The notes beneath the pieces are model-generated. The model ran no database searches. It was given only the letters and a program-made list of their open reading frames with translations, and was not told where the DNA came from. DNA of 64,000 bases from Streptomyces sp. ALI-76-A (GTDB lineage: Bacteria; Actinomycetota; Actinomycetes; Streptomycetales; Streptomycetaceae), in assembly GCF_030287445.1 (NCBI RefSeq), contig NZ_JASVWB010000002.1, forward strand, positions 1,736,001 to 1,800,000, in the 5' to 3' direction. Of this stretch, positions 30,382 to 39,461 are shown piece after piece (position 1 is the stretch's first letter; every line of letters starts with the position of its first letter). The position numbers and the translations under genes are program-made.

Positions 30382-33300
30382 TCAGCCGGTGCCGCGCTGC
30401 CGCAGTACGGAGCCCGAGCGGCCCTTCACCACCTCCAGCTGGGCGTGGATGCGCCGCCGCAGATCGGGGACATGGCTGACGATGCCGACGCTGCGGTCCC
30501 GTTCACGCAGGGAGTCGAGCACGTCGAGGACCTCGTCGAGCGTCTGGTCGTCGAGGCTGCCGAAGCCCTCGTCGATGAAGAGCGTGTCCAGCCGCACCCC
30601 GCCGGCCTCGTCGGTGACGACGTCCGCGAGGCCGAGCGCGAGGGCGAGCGAGGCGAAGAAGGTCTCGCCGCCCGACAGCGTCGCCGTGTCCCGTTCGCGT
30701 CCGGTCCAGGCGTCGACGACGTGCAGTCCGAGGCCGCTGCGGCCCCGGCCGGTGCGGCCGTCGGAGTGGACGAGGGTGTACCGGCCGGAGGACATGCGCT
30801 GGAGCCGCAGCGTCGCGGCGGCGGCCACCTGTTCCAGCCGGGCCGCCAGGACGTACGACTCCAGGCGCATCCTGCGTTCGTTGTCGGCCGAGGTGCCCGC
30901 GGCGAGACCGGCCAGCCGGGCCACCCGGTCGTACTCGGCGCGCAGCGGTGCCAGCCGTCGTACACCGGCGGCCGCGCGCGCGGAGAGGCGGTCGAGGTCG
31001 GTGCGGCGCCGGTGCGCGGCGTCACGGGCGGAGGCGGCCTCGCGCAGCCGCTGGGCCGCCGCGGCGGCGGCCCGCTCGGCCGAGGCGAGGTCGGCGGGCG
31101 GCTGCTGGGCGGCGGCCGCGGTGTCGGCCTCGGCGAGGACGGCACGTACCGCCGCCTCCTCCGCCTGCCAGGCGTCCAGGCGGTGTTGGAGTGCCCGGTG
31201 GGCCGAGTCGTCGAGCAGGGCGGCGGCCGCGGCCTGCGGGGTGTCGAAGCCGGCCCGGAAGGCGGCGTCGGAGAGCCGGGCGTCGGCGTCCTTGAGGCGC
31301 TGGGCGGTGTCCTCGGCCACTCGCGCGCGGTCGGCGGCGTCGGTGAGCAGGGCGGTCCGCCGCTCCAGTTGCGTGGCCCGCGCGGCGACGCTGTCGGCGG
31401 CGCCGCGCGCCTGGGCGAGTTCGCAGTCCAGGGCGGCCTTCTCCCGGTCCAGCCGCTCACGCCGGCCGACCCGGGCCGCGGCTCGCACGGCCGCCTGCTG
31501 GTGGGCGGCGGTCCGCTGCTCGTGCTCCTCCTCCGCCCGCCGCAGCTCCTCGTGCGCGGAGTGCAGCCCGGAGGCGTCGCGGCGGGCTCGCGTGTACAGC
31601 CGCTCCAACTCCTCCGCCTCGGCCGCGAGGTCCGCGGTCGGTGTGTCCCCGGCTTCGGCGGTGGCGGCGGCCAGGGCTTCCCGTACGACACCCAGGCGGC
31701 GCTCGTCCTCGGTGCGCTGTTCCTCGGCCCGCTGGTAGGCGGCGAGGGCGCGCTCCTCCGCCTCGCGGTCGACGTGCCCGGCGACCTTGCGGGCCGGGGC
31801 GGGGTGTTCGGTGGCTCCGCAGACGGCGCACGGCTCGCCCTCGGCGAGGTTCGCGGCGAGTTCGGCGGCGATGCCGTTCAGTCGCTGTTCCTTGAGGTCG
31901 AGCCAGTGGGCGCGGGCCCGGACGGCGCGTTCGGCCGCGGCGAGAGCCTGCCGCTGCGCGGCGTCGGTGTCGCCCGCGAACTGGTCGCGCTGCCGGGCCG
32001 CCTGGAGCCTGCGCTGGGCCGGACCGCGCTGCACGGCGAGTTGTTCGGCCCGGGCGGCCGCCTCCTGAGCGGACTCGATACGGCTCTGGAGCCCGGCCCG
32101 GGTCGCCTCCCACCCGGCGAGCCAGACCTCCGCCTCCTGCCGGACGTCCTCGTCGGCCCGCTCCTGGCGGTCCAGATCACCGCGCTCCGCGACGAGTTCC
32201 GCCAGCCGACGCTCGGCTCGACGCGCCGACTCCAACCCGCCCAGCTCCTCGGCGGCACGGCGCGCGGCGGCGGCGAGTCCGGCGGCACCGGCGTCCGCGA
32301 AAGCGCCCCGCGCATCGGCAAGGGCGTGGACGGGGGCCCGGGTGCCGGGGGCAGCGCCCTCCGGCCGGGCAGCGGAGTGCGCGTCGGCATCGGCGCCCTC
32401 CGGCCAGGCGACCGTGCCCGTACCTGCGCCCCCGCCCTGCGGCCGGACACCCTCGTGCGTGCCGGTACGGGCGCCCTCCGGCCCTCCGTCCCCCTGGCCC
32501 AGCGCATCCCGCAGCAGCGCCCGCGCGCGGGCTTCCGCGGCTGCCGCCCGTCGGTGGTCGGCCTCGGCCGCCTCCCGCAGTTCCAGGGCGGGCGCCACCG
32601 CCTCCGCCTTGCGGGCCCGCTCCATGCGCGCCTGTGCCTCCCGGTAGGCCTCGACGCGTTCCTCCAGACGCGCGGCCCGCTCCCGTGCCTCAGCGAACCG
32701 CCTCTGGAGGCGGGCCAGTTCGCGCACCTCGGCCAGGTCGCGCGCGGCCGCCGCCTGGGCGGACTCGGCGGACGTGAGGCGGCAGTGGGCGATGGTCAGC
32801 AGTTCGCGGGCGGTGCTGCGGGCGACGGCCGCGGCGCTCAGGACGGCGTCGGCCAGGCCCGGTTCGCCCGGGGCCAGCTCCGGCAGCTCCATGGCACCGC
32901 CGGCCGCCTGCTGCATGCGGTGCGCGTCGGCCAGCAATTCCGCGTCGCCGTCGCGTACCGCCGCCTCGGCCATCCGCCTGCGCTCGGCGAGCCGCTTCTC
33001 CACCTCGGCGAAGCGGTGGGTGTCGAAGAGGCGGCCGAGGAGCCTGCCGCGTGCCTCGGCGTCGGCGCGCAGGAAGCGCGCGAAGTCGCCCTGCGGCAAC
33101 AGGACGACCTGGCAGAACTGCTCCCGGCTCATCCCGAGCAGCTGGGTGATCTCCTCGCCGATGTCCTGGTGCGAACGGCTGAGGTCCTTCCAGGCACCGC
33201 CCGCCGCGTCGTACTCGCGCAGCCAGCTCTGGGCCTTGTCGAGGGTCGTGCCCGAGCCGCGCTTCTTGGGGCGTTCCCAGGGCGGCTGCCGGGTGATCTC

Positions 33301-33576
33301 CAGCCGGCGCCCCGCCACGGTCAGGTCGAGACGGATCTGCGTGCGCGTGCCGACGGGCGCGTGGTCGCTGCGCAGGGTCAGCCCCTGGCCGCTCTGCCGG
33401 GCGCCGGGCACGGTGCCGTACAGCGCGTAGCACACCGCGTCCAGGACGGAGGTCTTGCCCGCGCCCGTCGGCCCGTGCAGCAGGAAGATGCCGGCCGCCG
33501 ACAGCGCGTCGAAGTCGACGGTCTGGGAACCGCCGAACGGCCCGAAGGCGGTGATGTCCAGCCGGTGCAGCCTCAC
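30382..33576 (-). CDS. sbcC: Exonuclease subunit SbcC
   Basis: 1064-residue SMC-like ATPase, partner of SbcD in the nuclease that opens and cuts hairpin and protein-blocked DNA ends. The N-terminus has Walker A GPTGAGKTSV (about 35-44). Long coiled coils flank a zinc hook GEPCAVCGATEHP (about residue 585, CxxC). The C-terminus has the signature LSGGETFFASLALALGLAD and Walker B LDTLFIDEGFGSLD. A Gly/Ala/Pro-rich insert of about 70 residues (about 358-428, containing PEGARTGTHEGVRPQGG) breaks the first coiled coil and is not typical of the family. The GTG start overlaps the sbcD stop by 4 nt (GTGA). Confidence 0.95.
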   Translation of the reverse strand: MRLHRLDITAFGPFGGSQTVDFDALSAAGIFLLHGPTGAGKTSVLDAVCYALYGTVPGARQSGQGLTLRSDHAPVGTRTQIRLDLTVAGRRLEITRQPPWERPKKRGSGTTLDKAQSWLREYDAAGGAWKDLSRSHQDIGEEITQLLGMSREQFCQVVLLPQGDFARFLRADAEARGRLLGRLFDTHRFAEVEKRLAERRRMAEAAVRDGDAELLADAHRMQQAAGGAMELPELAPGEPGLADAVLSAAAVARSTARELLTIAHCRLTSAESAQAAAARDLAEVRELARLQRRFAEARERAARLEERVEAYREAQARMERARKAEAVAPALELREAAEADHRRAAAAEARARALLRDALGQGDGGPEGARTGTHEGVRPQGGGAGTGTVAWPEGADADAHSAARPEGAAPGTRAPVHALADARGAFADAGAAGLAAAARRAAEELGGLESARRAERRLAELVAERGDLDRQERADEDVRQEAEVWLAGWEATRAGLQSRIESAQEAAARAEQLAVQRGPAQRRLQAARQRDQFAGDTDAAQRQALAAAERAVRARAHWLDLKEQRLNGIAAELAANLAEGEPCAVCGATEHPAPARKVAGHVDREAEERALAAYQRAEEQRTEDERRLGVVREALAAATAEAGDTPTADLAAEAEELERLYTRARRDASGLHSAHEELRRAEEEHEQRTAAHQQAAVRAAARVGRRERLDREKAALDCELAQARGAADSVAARATQLERRTALLTDAADRARVAEDTAQRLKDADARLSDAAFRAGFDTPQAAAAALLDDSAHRALQHRLDAWQAEEAAVRAVLAEADTAAAAQQPPADLASAERAAAAAAQRLREAASARDAAHRRRTDLDRLSARAAAGVRRLAPLRAEYDRVARLAGLAAGTSADNERRMRLESYVLAARLEQVAAAATLRLQRMSSGRYTLVHSDGRTGRGRSGLGLHVVDAWTGRERDTATLSGGETFFASLALALGLADVVTDEAGGVRLDTLFIDEGFGSLDDQTLDEVLDVLDSLRERDRSVGIVSHVPDLRRRIHAQLEVVKGRSGSVLRQRGTG

Positions 33577-34736
33577 CGCGCGACCTCCCGCACCACCGCG
33601 TCCGCGCGCACCGTGTCGAACGCGTCCCGCAGCACCGCCTGTTCGCGCGCGTCGGGTCCGGCGCCGCGCACATGGGCCACGAAGTCCTCCGCGATCTCCT
33701 GGTCGCTGCGGCCGGCGAGACGTCTGGCGTACGACACGGCGGGGTCGTCCGGGGCCCGCTCGGGGTCGAAGACGAGGCTGAGCGTGTGCGGGAAGCGCTC
33801 GACGAGCCGAGCCATGGGCTCGGCGGGCCGGACCGGGTCGGTGAGCGTCGCCTCGACCCACGCGTCCTCGTGCCGGGCCAGTGCCGGATCGGCGAGCAGG
33901 TCCTCCAGGGTGCCGCGGAGGCGGGCCAGCGCGCGCGGCACCGGGCAGTCGACGCGCTCGGCGGTGACCGCTCCCCCGGCGTCCAGGTCGACGAGCCACA
34001 TGCTCTTGCGGTGGCCGGCCTCGGAGAAGGAGTACGGCAGCGGGGAGCCGGAGTAGCGCACGCGCTCGGTGATGGTCTGGCTGCCGTGCAGGTGCCCGAG
34101 GGCCACGTAGTCGACGCCGTCGAAGACCCCGGCGGGCACGGCGGCCACCCCGCCGACGGTGATGTCCCGTTCGCTGTCGCTGGCCTCGCCGCCGGTGACG
34201 AAGGCGTGCGCGAGGACGACGGAACGCGTCCCCCGCGCGCGGGTGGCGAGGTCGGCGCGGACCCGGTCCATGGCGGCGGCGAGCACGGCCTCGTGCCCCG
34301 CCTTCTCCACCGCGAACTCGTCCTTGACCAGGGCGGGTTCGAGATAGGGCAGGCCGTAGAAGGCCACCTCGCCGAAGGTGTCCGCCAGGACCACGGGTGT
34401 GCCGCACGCCGAGGGCTCGGTGCGCAGATGGATGCCCGCGCGGTCGATGAGGCCCGCGCCCACGCCCAGGCGGCGGGCCGAGTCGTGGTTGCCGGAGATC
34501 ATCACCGTGGGTACGCCGAGGCCGGCCAGGCGGTGCAGGGCGTCGTCGAACAGCTCGACCGCGGCGAGCGGCGGCACCGCGCGGTCGTACACGTCACCCG
34601 ACACGACCACCGCGTCCACGCCGCGCTCGCGCACGGTCGTGACGAGGTGGCCGATGAACTCGGCCTGGGCGTCGAGCATGTTCACCCGGTGGAACGCCCT
34701 GCCGAGATGCCAGTCGGACGTGTGCAACAGCCTCAT
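33573..34736 (-). CDS. sbcD: Exonuclease subunit SbcD
   Basis: 387-residue Mre11-type phosphoesterase. The metallophosphoesterase motifs are MRLLHTSDWHLG (Asp, His), VVVSGDVYDRA (GD), VMISGNHDSARRL (GNH) and VDYVALGHLHG (GHxH), so the two-metal active site is complete. The C-terminal capping domain follows (SLVFDPERAPDD). Works with SbcC on hairpins and double-strand ends. ATG 34736 is chosen because MRLLHTSDWHLGR is the canonical N-terminus; longer readings add nonsense. sbcD-sbcC is an operon with translational coupling. Confidence 0.96.
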   Translation of the reverse strand: MRLLHTSDWHLGRAFHRVNMLDAQAEFIGHLVTTVRERGVDAVVVSGDVYDRAVPPLAAVELFDDALHRLAGLGVPTVMISGNHDSARRLGVGAGLIDRAGIHLRTEPSACGTPVVLADTFGEVAFYGLPYLEPALVKDEFAVEKAGHEAVLAAAMDRVRADLATRARGTRSVVLAHAFVTGGEASDSERDITVGGVAAVPAGVFDGVDYVALGHLHGSQTITERVRYSGSPLPYSFSEAGHRKSMWLVDLDAGGAVTAERVDCPVPRALARLRGTLEDLLADPALARHEDAWVEATLTDPVRPAEPMARLVERFPHTLSLVFDPERAPDDPAVSYARRLAGRSDQEIAEDFVAHVRGAGPDAREQAVLRDAFDTVRADAVVREVAR

Positions 34737-34862
34737 GATCCCCGAGACTAACGGCCGGGTCTGACACCACGGGCGGTTACTCCCGTATCGGCCCGTCATG
34801 ACAGGTTTCACAAAAGCCCGTTATGTCCATTTCACACAGAACATCACGCGTCCCCGGGACCG

Positions 34863-35489
34863 TCACGCGTCCCCGTACGCCTCGCCGCCCAGTTCGAACC
34901 CGGCGGTCCCGGCGGTCGCGTCCGCGAGCCAGGCACGGAAGGCGGCCACGTCGGTGTCCGGCAGCCCGATCTCGATCGTGACGGCCTCGCCGTAGCGCAC
35001 GTCCCGTACCTCGCGTCCCGTGGAGCGCAGGTCGTTCTGCACCTTGCCCGCCCGCTGGTGGTCGACCGTCACCGTGGCGAGCCGGAACCGGCGGCGGGTG
35101 ACCGTGCCGAGAGTGTCGAGCGCCTCGCCGACCGCGCCGCCGTACGCCCTGATCAGTCCGCCCGCGCCGAGCTTGACGCCGCCGTAGTAGCGGGTGACGA
35201 CGGCGACGACGTACCGCATGTCCCGGCGCAGCAGCATCTGGAGCATCGGGGCGCCGGCCGTGCCGCCCGGTTCGCCGTCGTCGCTCGCCCTCTGGACGGC
35301 GGCGTCGGCGCCGATGACGTACGCGAAGCAGTTGTGCGTGGCGTCCGCGTGCTCCTTGCGGACGGCCGCGACGAAGTCCTGAGCCTCCCGCTCGGTGGCC
35401 GCCGGGGCGAGGGCGCACAGGAAGCGGGAGCGGTTGACCTCGGTCTCGTGCGCTCCCGCGCGGGCGACTGTGCGGTACTCGTCCTGCAT
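34863..35489 (-). CDS. YigZ/IMPACT family protein
   Basis: 208 residues. The UPF0029 IMPACT domain is clear: SRFLCALAPAATEREAQDFVAAVRKEHADATHNCFAYVIG, then SDDGEPGGTAGAPMLQML and VAVVTRYYGGVKLGAGGLIRAYGGAV, followed by a DUF1949 ferredoxin-like C-terminus. Homologues (YigZ, yeast Yih1) bind nucleic acid or regulate translation kinases; the bacterial role is undefined. ATG 35489 gives MQDEYRTVARAGAHETEVNRSRF, the family start. It is downstream of the phosphatase pair and could be cotranscribed with it. Confidence 0.92.
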   Translation of the reverse strand: MQDEYRTVARAGAHETEVNRSRFLCALAPAATEREAQDFVAAVRKEHADATHNCFAYVIGADAAVQRASDDGEPGGTAGAPMLQMLLRRDMRYVVAVVTRYYGGVKLGAGGLIRAYGGAVGEALDTLGTVTRRRFRLATVTVDHQRAGKVQNDLRSTGREVRDVRYGEAVTIEIGLPDTDVAAFRAWLADATAGTAGFELGGEAYGDA

Positions 35490-35517
35490 CGGGCCAGCCT
35501 ATGCGCACGCCGCCGGC

Positions 35518-36060
35518 TCATCGCCGCTGCCCGCGCGCGACGAGCACGTTCGTCAGCAGTGCCGCTCCCGGTGCGAGGTCCCGCCAGTCGGTGCCCCGCC
35601 AGGCCAGCAGGGCGATCGCCGAGGTGGGGAACTTGCGGCGGACCTCGTCCAGGGTGTCGTCGAGGCCGTCCCCGGCCAGGTCGAGGACCAGGTCCTCCAG
35701 GCCGGGGTTGTGCCCGACCAGCAGCAGGGTGTCGACCTCGGCGGGCACCGCGCGCAGGACGTCCAGCAGCTCCGGTACGCCGGCCCCGTACAGCCGCGCG
35801 TCGAGGCGCACCGGCGGTGGCGTGGCCCACTGGGCGGACGCCAGTTCCCAGGTCTGGCGGGCGCGTACGGCGGTGGAGCACAGGGCGAGGCCGGGGAGCA
35901 GGCCGGCGTCGGCGAGGGCCCGGCCCGCGGCCGGGGCGTCCCGGCGGCCACGCGGCGCCAGGGGGCGTTCGTGGTCGGTGACACCGTCGGGCCAGGCGGA
36001 CTTGGCGTGCCGCAGCACGACCAGGTGCCGCAGCGGGCCCGCTCCGGCCCGGGCGGTCAC
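35518..36060 (-). CDS. SixA-type histidine phosphatase
   Basis: 180 residues of the histidine phosphatase superfamily. The catalytic motif is LVVLRHAKSAWPDG (RHAKS variant of RHG, His about residue 18). The second His is in LLLVGHNPGLEDLV and the conserved Arg in PLAPRGRRDAPAAGRAL. This is the SixA branch, which dephosphorylates phosphohistidine proteins or small phosphomonoesters. GTG 36060 overlaps the stop of the upstream gene by 4 nt (GTGA), so the two products are translationally coupled and probably related in function, although the partner is a tRNA-synthetase-like pseudoenzyme. Confidence 0.9.
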   Translation of the reverse strand: MTARAGAGPLRHLVVLRHAKSAWPDGVTDHERPLAPRGRRDAPAAGRALADAGLLPGLALCSTAVRARQTWELASAQWATPPPVRLDARLYGAGVPELLDVLRAVPAEVDTLLLVGHNPGLEDLVLDLAGDGLDDTLDEVRRKFPTSAIALLAWRGTDWRDLAPGAALLTNVLVARGQRR

Positions 36061-36872
36061 GCCGGAGCCCCCAGGTCGCGGGTGAGTTCGAGGCCGAGCA
36101 GCCGGTCGGCGTAGGCGTACGTCTCGAAGCGGGCGCCCTCGGGCAGGTCCGAGGTCTCCACCCGCCGCAGCACCCGGAGCACGGCGGGCACGTCCAGGTC
36201 GTCCTCCCAGGCGGCACGGAGTTCCGTGCGCACCTCTTCCGGAACGGCCCGGGACGGCAGCCGCGCCCAGCCGGCGACCGCGCGTCGCCAGCGTGCGAGG
36301 GTGTCGCGGGCCTCCTCCAGCGCCTCGGCGTCGAGCCGCACGGGCACGCTCCGCCGCCGGGACAGCAGCGCCAGACGTACGACGGCCGGGTCGGCGCCTT
36401 CCGGCATCCCGTCGGCACCCTCGACGATCCCCGCGCCCGCCGTGTCGACGGAGGCGACGGAGACACGGAGGCCACCGGGGGACTTGGTGGCGGCGTCGGC
36501 CCCGGCTGTGACGGACGCCGGGCGAGCGGTGTCCGGCCCGGTCCCGCGCTCACCCGTGTCCGCGCCCTCGCCCACCACGTGGATCACCTGCGCCTCGCCC
36601 AGACCCGCCCCGGCCTCCCCGTCGTCCTCGAAGGGGCGGATACCGAGGGCCGCGGTGGCCGCTCTCAGCTCCGGTCGCCGGTCTCCGTTCAGCACCGCCC
36701 AGACCGGCGTACCGCCCAGTTCCAGAGCGCGGATGAGGATGTCGGCGACCAGCAGCACACGCAGGGCGCTCGGGTCGCGGCCCGCCGTATGAGCCTCGAC
36801 CCTGGTCAGGCCGCGGCGGGCGGGTGCGGCCTCGACGGACTTGCCGGTCCGGACGTCATGGATGCGCAGCAC
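36057..36872 (-). CDS. Cysteinyl-tRNA-synthetase-like protein without catalytic motifs
   Basis: 271 residues. The N-terminus MLRIHDVRTGKSVEAAPARRGLTRV...LRVLLVADILIRALELGG follows the CysRS/MshC opening (MLRLYDT...LR.FLLAD.L.R.LE.RG). The C-terminus (LEEARDTLARWRRAVAGWARLPS, EDDLDVPAVLRVLRR, LPEGARFETYAYADRLLGLEL) follows the CysRS DALR/helical region. The zinc Cys of YVCGPTVY is replaced (EAHTAGRD), HIGH is absent, the body is much shorter than the roughly 460-residue enzyme, and no KMSKS is seen. It is therefore a pseudo-synthetase, perhaps a tRNA or cysteine-adenylate sensor. GTG start; coupled to sixA. The relationship is my reading of the pattern and should be tested by profile search. 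Confidence 0.7.
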   Translation of the reverse strand: MLRIHDVRTGKSVEAAPARRGLTRVEAHTAGRDPSALRVLLVADILIRALELGGTPVWAVLNGDRRPELRAATAALGIRPFEDDGEAGAGLGEAQVIHVVGEGADTGERGTGPDTARPASVTAGADAATKSPGGLRVSVASVDTAGAGIVEGADGMPEGADPAVVRLALLSRRRSVPVRLDAEALEEARDTLARWRRAVAGWARLPSRAVPEEVRTELRAAWEDDLDVPAVLRVLRRVETSDLPEGARFETYAYADRLLGLELTRDLGAPA

Positions 36873-36970
36873 GGCCCGAGCGTAGGCGCGCGGACGTCAC
36901 CGCGCCACCGTTCACCCGAACAGGCGTTCAAGGCGACGCGGGTGGGACCGGCGCCCACGCCCCGCCCCGG

Positions 36971-37006
36971 CAGCCGCGACAGCCGCAACAGCCGCAACAG
37001 CCGCAC
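36971..37006 (+). repeat. 9-bp tandem repeat, four copies
   Basis: CAGCCGCGA, CAGCCGCAA, CAGCCGCAA, CAGCCGCAC in the 241-nt divergent spacer between the pseudo-synthetase and the CoA-binding gene. Nothing else is recognised in this spacer. Confidence 0.75.
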
Positions 37007-37113
37007 GAGAGGACACGACCGCCGTACGGCACGGGCGCACCCCCGGGAATCCGCGGGAGCCGTCCGCTGTTCCCCGTATGCCAGCCCTTCCGCGAGCCCC
37101 GAGGAGATCCACG

Positions 37114-37521
37114 GTGTACGGCGACGACGCGACGGTCCGCAAGATCCTCACCGAGCTCGGCGACACCTGGGCCGTGGTCGGTCTGTCGTCGAACCGGCGG
37201 CGCGCCGCGTACGGCGTCGCGGAGGTGCTCCAGCGCTACGGCAAGCGGGTCGTGCCGGTCCACCCCAAGGCGGAGACCGTGCACGGCGAGCAGGGGTACG
37301 CCTCGCTCGCGGACATCCCCTTCGACGTGGACGTCGTCGACGTGTTCGTCAACGGCGACCTCGCCGGGGCGGTCGCCGACGAGGCCGTGTCCAAGGGCGC
37401 CGGCGCGGTCTGGTTCCAGCTCGGTGTCGTGGACGAGGCCGCGTTCGCACGCACCCGGGAGGCGGGCCTGGAGATGGTGATGGACCGCTGCCCCGCCATC
37501 GAGATCCCCCGCCTGGGCTGA
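37114..37521 (+). CDS. CoA-binding domain protein (YccU type)
   Basis: 135 residues with a Rossmann CoA-binding fold like succinyl-CoA ligase alpha: WAVVGLSSNRRRAAYGVAEVLQRYGKRVVPVHPKAETVHGEQGYASLADIPFDVDVVDVFVN, then VWFQLGVVDEAAFARTREAGLEMVMDRCPAIE with the conserved Cys near the end. Members bind CoA; the cellular role is undefined. GTG 37114 has GAGGAG 7 nt upstream and gives the family N-terminus; the longer ATG reading adds PALPRAPRRS. Confidence 0.9.
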   Translation: MYGDDATVRKILTELGDTWAVVGLSSNRRRAAYGVAEVLQRYGKRVVPVHPKAETVHGEQGYASLADIPFDVDVVDVFVNGDLAGAVADEAVSKGAGAVWFQLGVVDEAAFARTREAGLEMVMDRCPAIEIPRLG

Positions 37522-37582
37522 GCACTCCTCATGTGACCACGGGCGCCCGGGAGCGGGTACTCCCCACCCCGCGTGGTCCCGA

Positions 37583-37588
37583 CATAAT
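37583..37588 (+). promoter_or_regulatory. -10 hexamer before pobA
   Basis: CATAAT lies 6 nt before the GTG at 37595 with no ribosome-binding site, suggesting a leaderless transcript. Confidence 0.4.
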
Positions 37589-37594
37589 GCTCGG

Positions 37595-38809
37595 GTGACC
37601 TCCACCACCCCCAACTCCCGTGCCCCACAACGCTTTCCGGTCGTCGTCGTGGGTGCCGGGCCCGCCGGGCTCACCCTCGGCAACATCCTGCGGGCCGCTT
37701 CCGTCGACTGCCTCGTCCTCGAGACCGAGACGCGCGAGTTCATCGAACAGCGGCCCCGGGCGGGCGTCCTGGAGGAGTGGGCGGTGCGCGGACTCGAGCA
37801 ACGCGGTCTCGCCGACACCCTGCTGGAGCGGGCGCAGCTGCACACCGACTGCGAGTTCCGGTTCGCCGGGGAGCGATTCCGCTTCTCGTACGGCGAACTG
37901 ACGGGACGTCACCACTTCATCTACCCGCAGCCGTTGCTGGTGACCGACCTGGTGCGCGAGTACGCGGACGCGCGGGGCGGGGCCATACGGTTCGGCGTGC
38001 GGGACGTCCAGCTGCACGACCTGGACACGGACGAGCCGTCGGTGTCGTACGTCGACGCGGGGACGGGGCGACACGAGGTCGTGCGGTGCGACTTCGTCGC
38101 CGGCTGTGACGGGGCGCGCGGCGTGACGCGGACCGCGCTGCCCGCGCACGCGCGGATCGCCCGGCACGACTACGGCACCGGCTGGCTGGCGCTGCTGGCC
38201 GAGGCACCGCCGTCCAACGACTGCGTCGTGTTCGGCATCCATCCGAACGGTTTCGCCGGGCACATGGCCCGCAGCCCCGAGGTGACCCGCTACTACCTGG
38301 AGTGTCCGCCCGGCGACGACCCGGAGAACTGGTCCCACGAACGGGTCTGGTCGGAACTGCGGCAGCGGCTCGCGGCGACGGACACCGGCCCGCTGATCGA
38401 GGGCCGGCTGATCGAGAAGCGTGTCCTCGACATGCACAGCCACGTCGTGGAACCGATGGTCTTCGGCAGGCTCTTCCTCGCCGGTGACGCCGCCCACCTG
38501 ACCGCGCCGATCGCGGCGAAGGGCATGAACCTCGCCCTGCACGACGCCTTCCTGCTCGGTGAAGCGCTCGCGGCGTACCTGACGGACGGCGAGGAGAGCG
38601 GCCTGGACGGCTATTCGGAGGCGTGTCTGCGACGGGTGTGGGACTACCAGGAGTTCTCGCAGTGGCTGTCCGAGGTGTACCACGGGACCTCGTCGGGCGA
38701 CGCGTACCGGGCGGGCACCGCCTTCGCCCGCCTGCGGCGGCTGTTCACCTCCCCCGCCGCGGCGGCGGCCTTCGCCGAGCAGTACCTCGGAACGGCCCCC
38801 GCCTACTGA
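37595..38809 (+). CDS. pobA: 4-Hydroxybenzoate 3-monooxygenase
   Basis: 404-residue FAD monooxygenase converting 4-hydroxybenzoate to protocatechuate with NADPH and O2, the entry into the beta-ketoadipate pathway. The FAD dinucleotide loop is VVVVGAGPAGLTLGNIL (about 16-32). Substrate and flavin motifs follow: RPRAGVLEEWAVRGLEQRG, GRHHFIYPQPLLVTDLV (substrate-contacting QPL block), DFVAGCDGARGVTR (DG motif) and RLFLAGDAAHLTAPIAAKGMNLALHDAFLLG (GD motif). Length is normal (about 390-400). No pca genes or PobR-type IclR regulator are adjacent, so it stands alone. Convergent with the YbaK gene. Confidence 0.95.
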   Translation: MTSTTPNSRAPQRFPVVVVGAGPAGLTLGNILRAASVDCLVLETETREFIEQRPRAGVLEEWAVRGLEQRGLADTLLERAQLHTDCEFRFAGERFRFSYGELTGRHHFIYPQPLLVTDLVREYADARGGAIRFGVRDVQLHDLDTDEPSVSYVDAGTGRHEVVRCDFVAGCDGARGVTRTALPAHARIARHDYGTGWLALLAEAPPSNDCVVFGIHPNGFAGHMARSPEVTRYYLECPPGDDPENWSHERVWSELRQRLAATDTGPLIEGRLIEKRVLDMHSHVVEPMVFGRLFLAGDAAHLTAPIAAKGMNLALHDAFLLGEALAAYLTDGEESGLDGYSEACLRRVWDYQEFSQWLSEVYHGTSSGDAYRAGTAFARLRRLFTSPAAAAAFAEQYLGTAPAY

Positions 38810-38871
38810 CCGGAGCCGTCCGCCCGCCGCCGCGCGCCCCTCAGTACGGCCACGGCCCATCCGGCCTGGGC

Positions 38872-39429
38872 TCAGGCGACTCCGAGCCCCTCCAGCACCA
38901 CCGCGCCCGGCAGCTCCGCGAACGCCTTTCCGGGGACCAGGAGCTTGCCGCGCCGGCGACCGCTGCCCACCAGGACGTAGGGCAGGTCGACGACGGCCGA
39001 GTCGACCAACACCGGCCAGTCGCGCGGCAGTCCGAGCGGGGTGATGCCGCCGTACTCCATGCCGGTCTCCCCCGTCGCGGTGTCCATCGAGGCGAACGAG
39101 GCCTTGCGGGCGCCGAGTTGGCGGCGGACGACGCCGTTGACGTCGACCCGGGTGGTGGACAGCACCACACACGCGGCGAACGTGACCTCGCCGCCCCGCT
39201 TTCCGGCCACGACCACACAGTTCGCCGACTGCTCCAGCAGTTCCCGGCCGTAGTGCTCCACGAAGACGGCGGTGTCGGCCCACTGCGGGTCGGTGTCGAC
39301 GTAGACGATCTGCTCGGCGGGGACGCTGCCGCTCCAGTGGCGTACGGCGTCGGCGACCGGGCGGGTCAGCTCGTCGAGGCGGTCGGGAGCCGGCGTGGCG
39401 TCGTCGAAGTGTCCGATGGGTGCGTCCAT
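38872..39429 (-). CDS. YbaK/ProX-type aminoacyl-tRNA deacylase
   Basis: 185 residues. Family pattern: VYVDTDPQWADTAVFVEHYGRELLEQSANCVVVAGKRGGEVTFAACVVLSTTRVDVNGVVRRQLGARKASFASMDTATGETGMEYGGITPLGLPRDWPVLVDSAVVD, with the catalytic-region Lys in RKASFA and the conserved GG(I/V)xPLGLP block. These trans-editing proteins hydrolyse mischarged Cys- or Ala-tRNA, typically on tRNA-Pro. This version is longer at the N-terminus than E. coli YbaK by about 30 residues. ATG 39429. Together with the pseudo-CysRS and tuf3 it is one of several translation-linked genes in the window, though not in one operon. Confidence 0.9.
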   Translation of the reverse strand: MDAPIGHFDDATPAPDRLDELTRPVADAVRHWSGSVPAEQIVYVDTDPQWADTAVFVEHYGRELLEQSANCVVVAGKRGGEVTFAACVVLSTTRVDVNGVVRRQLGARKASFASMDTATGETGMEYGGITPLGLPRDWPVLVDSAVVDLPYVLVGSGRRRGKLLVPGKAFAELPGAVVLEGLGVA

Positions 39430-39461
39430 GACGGCACGCTAACAGGACGGACCGGACGGTC

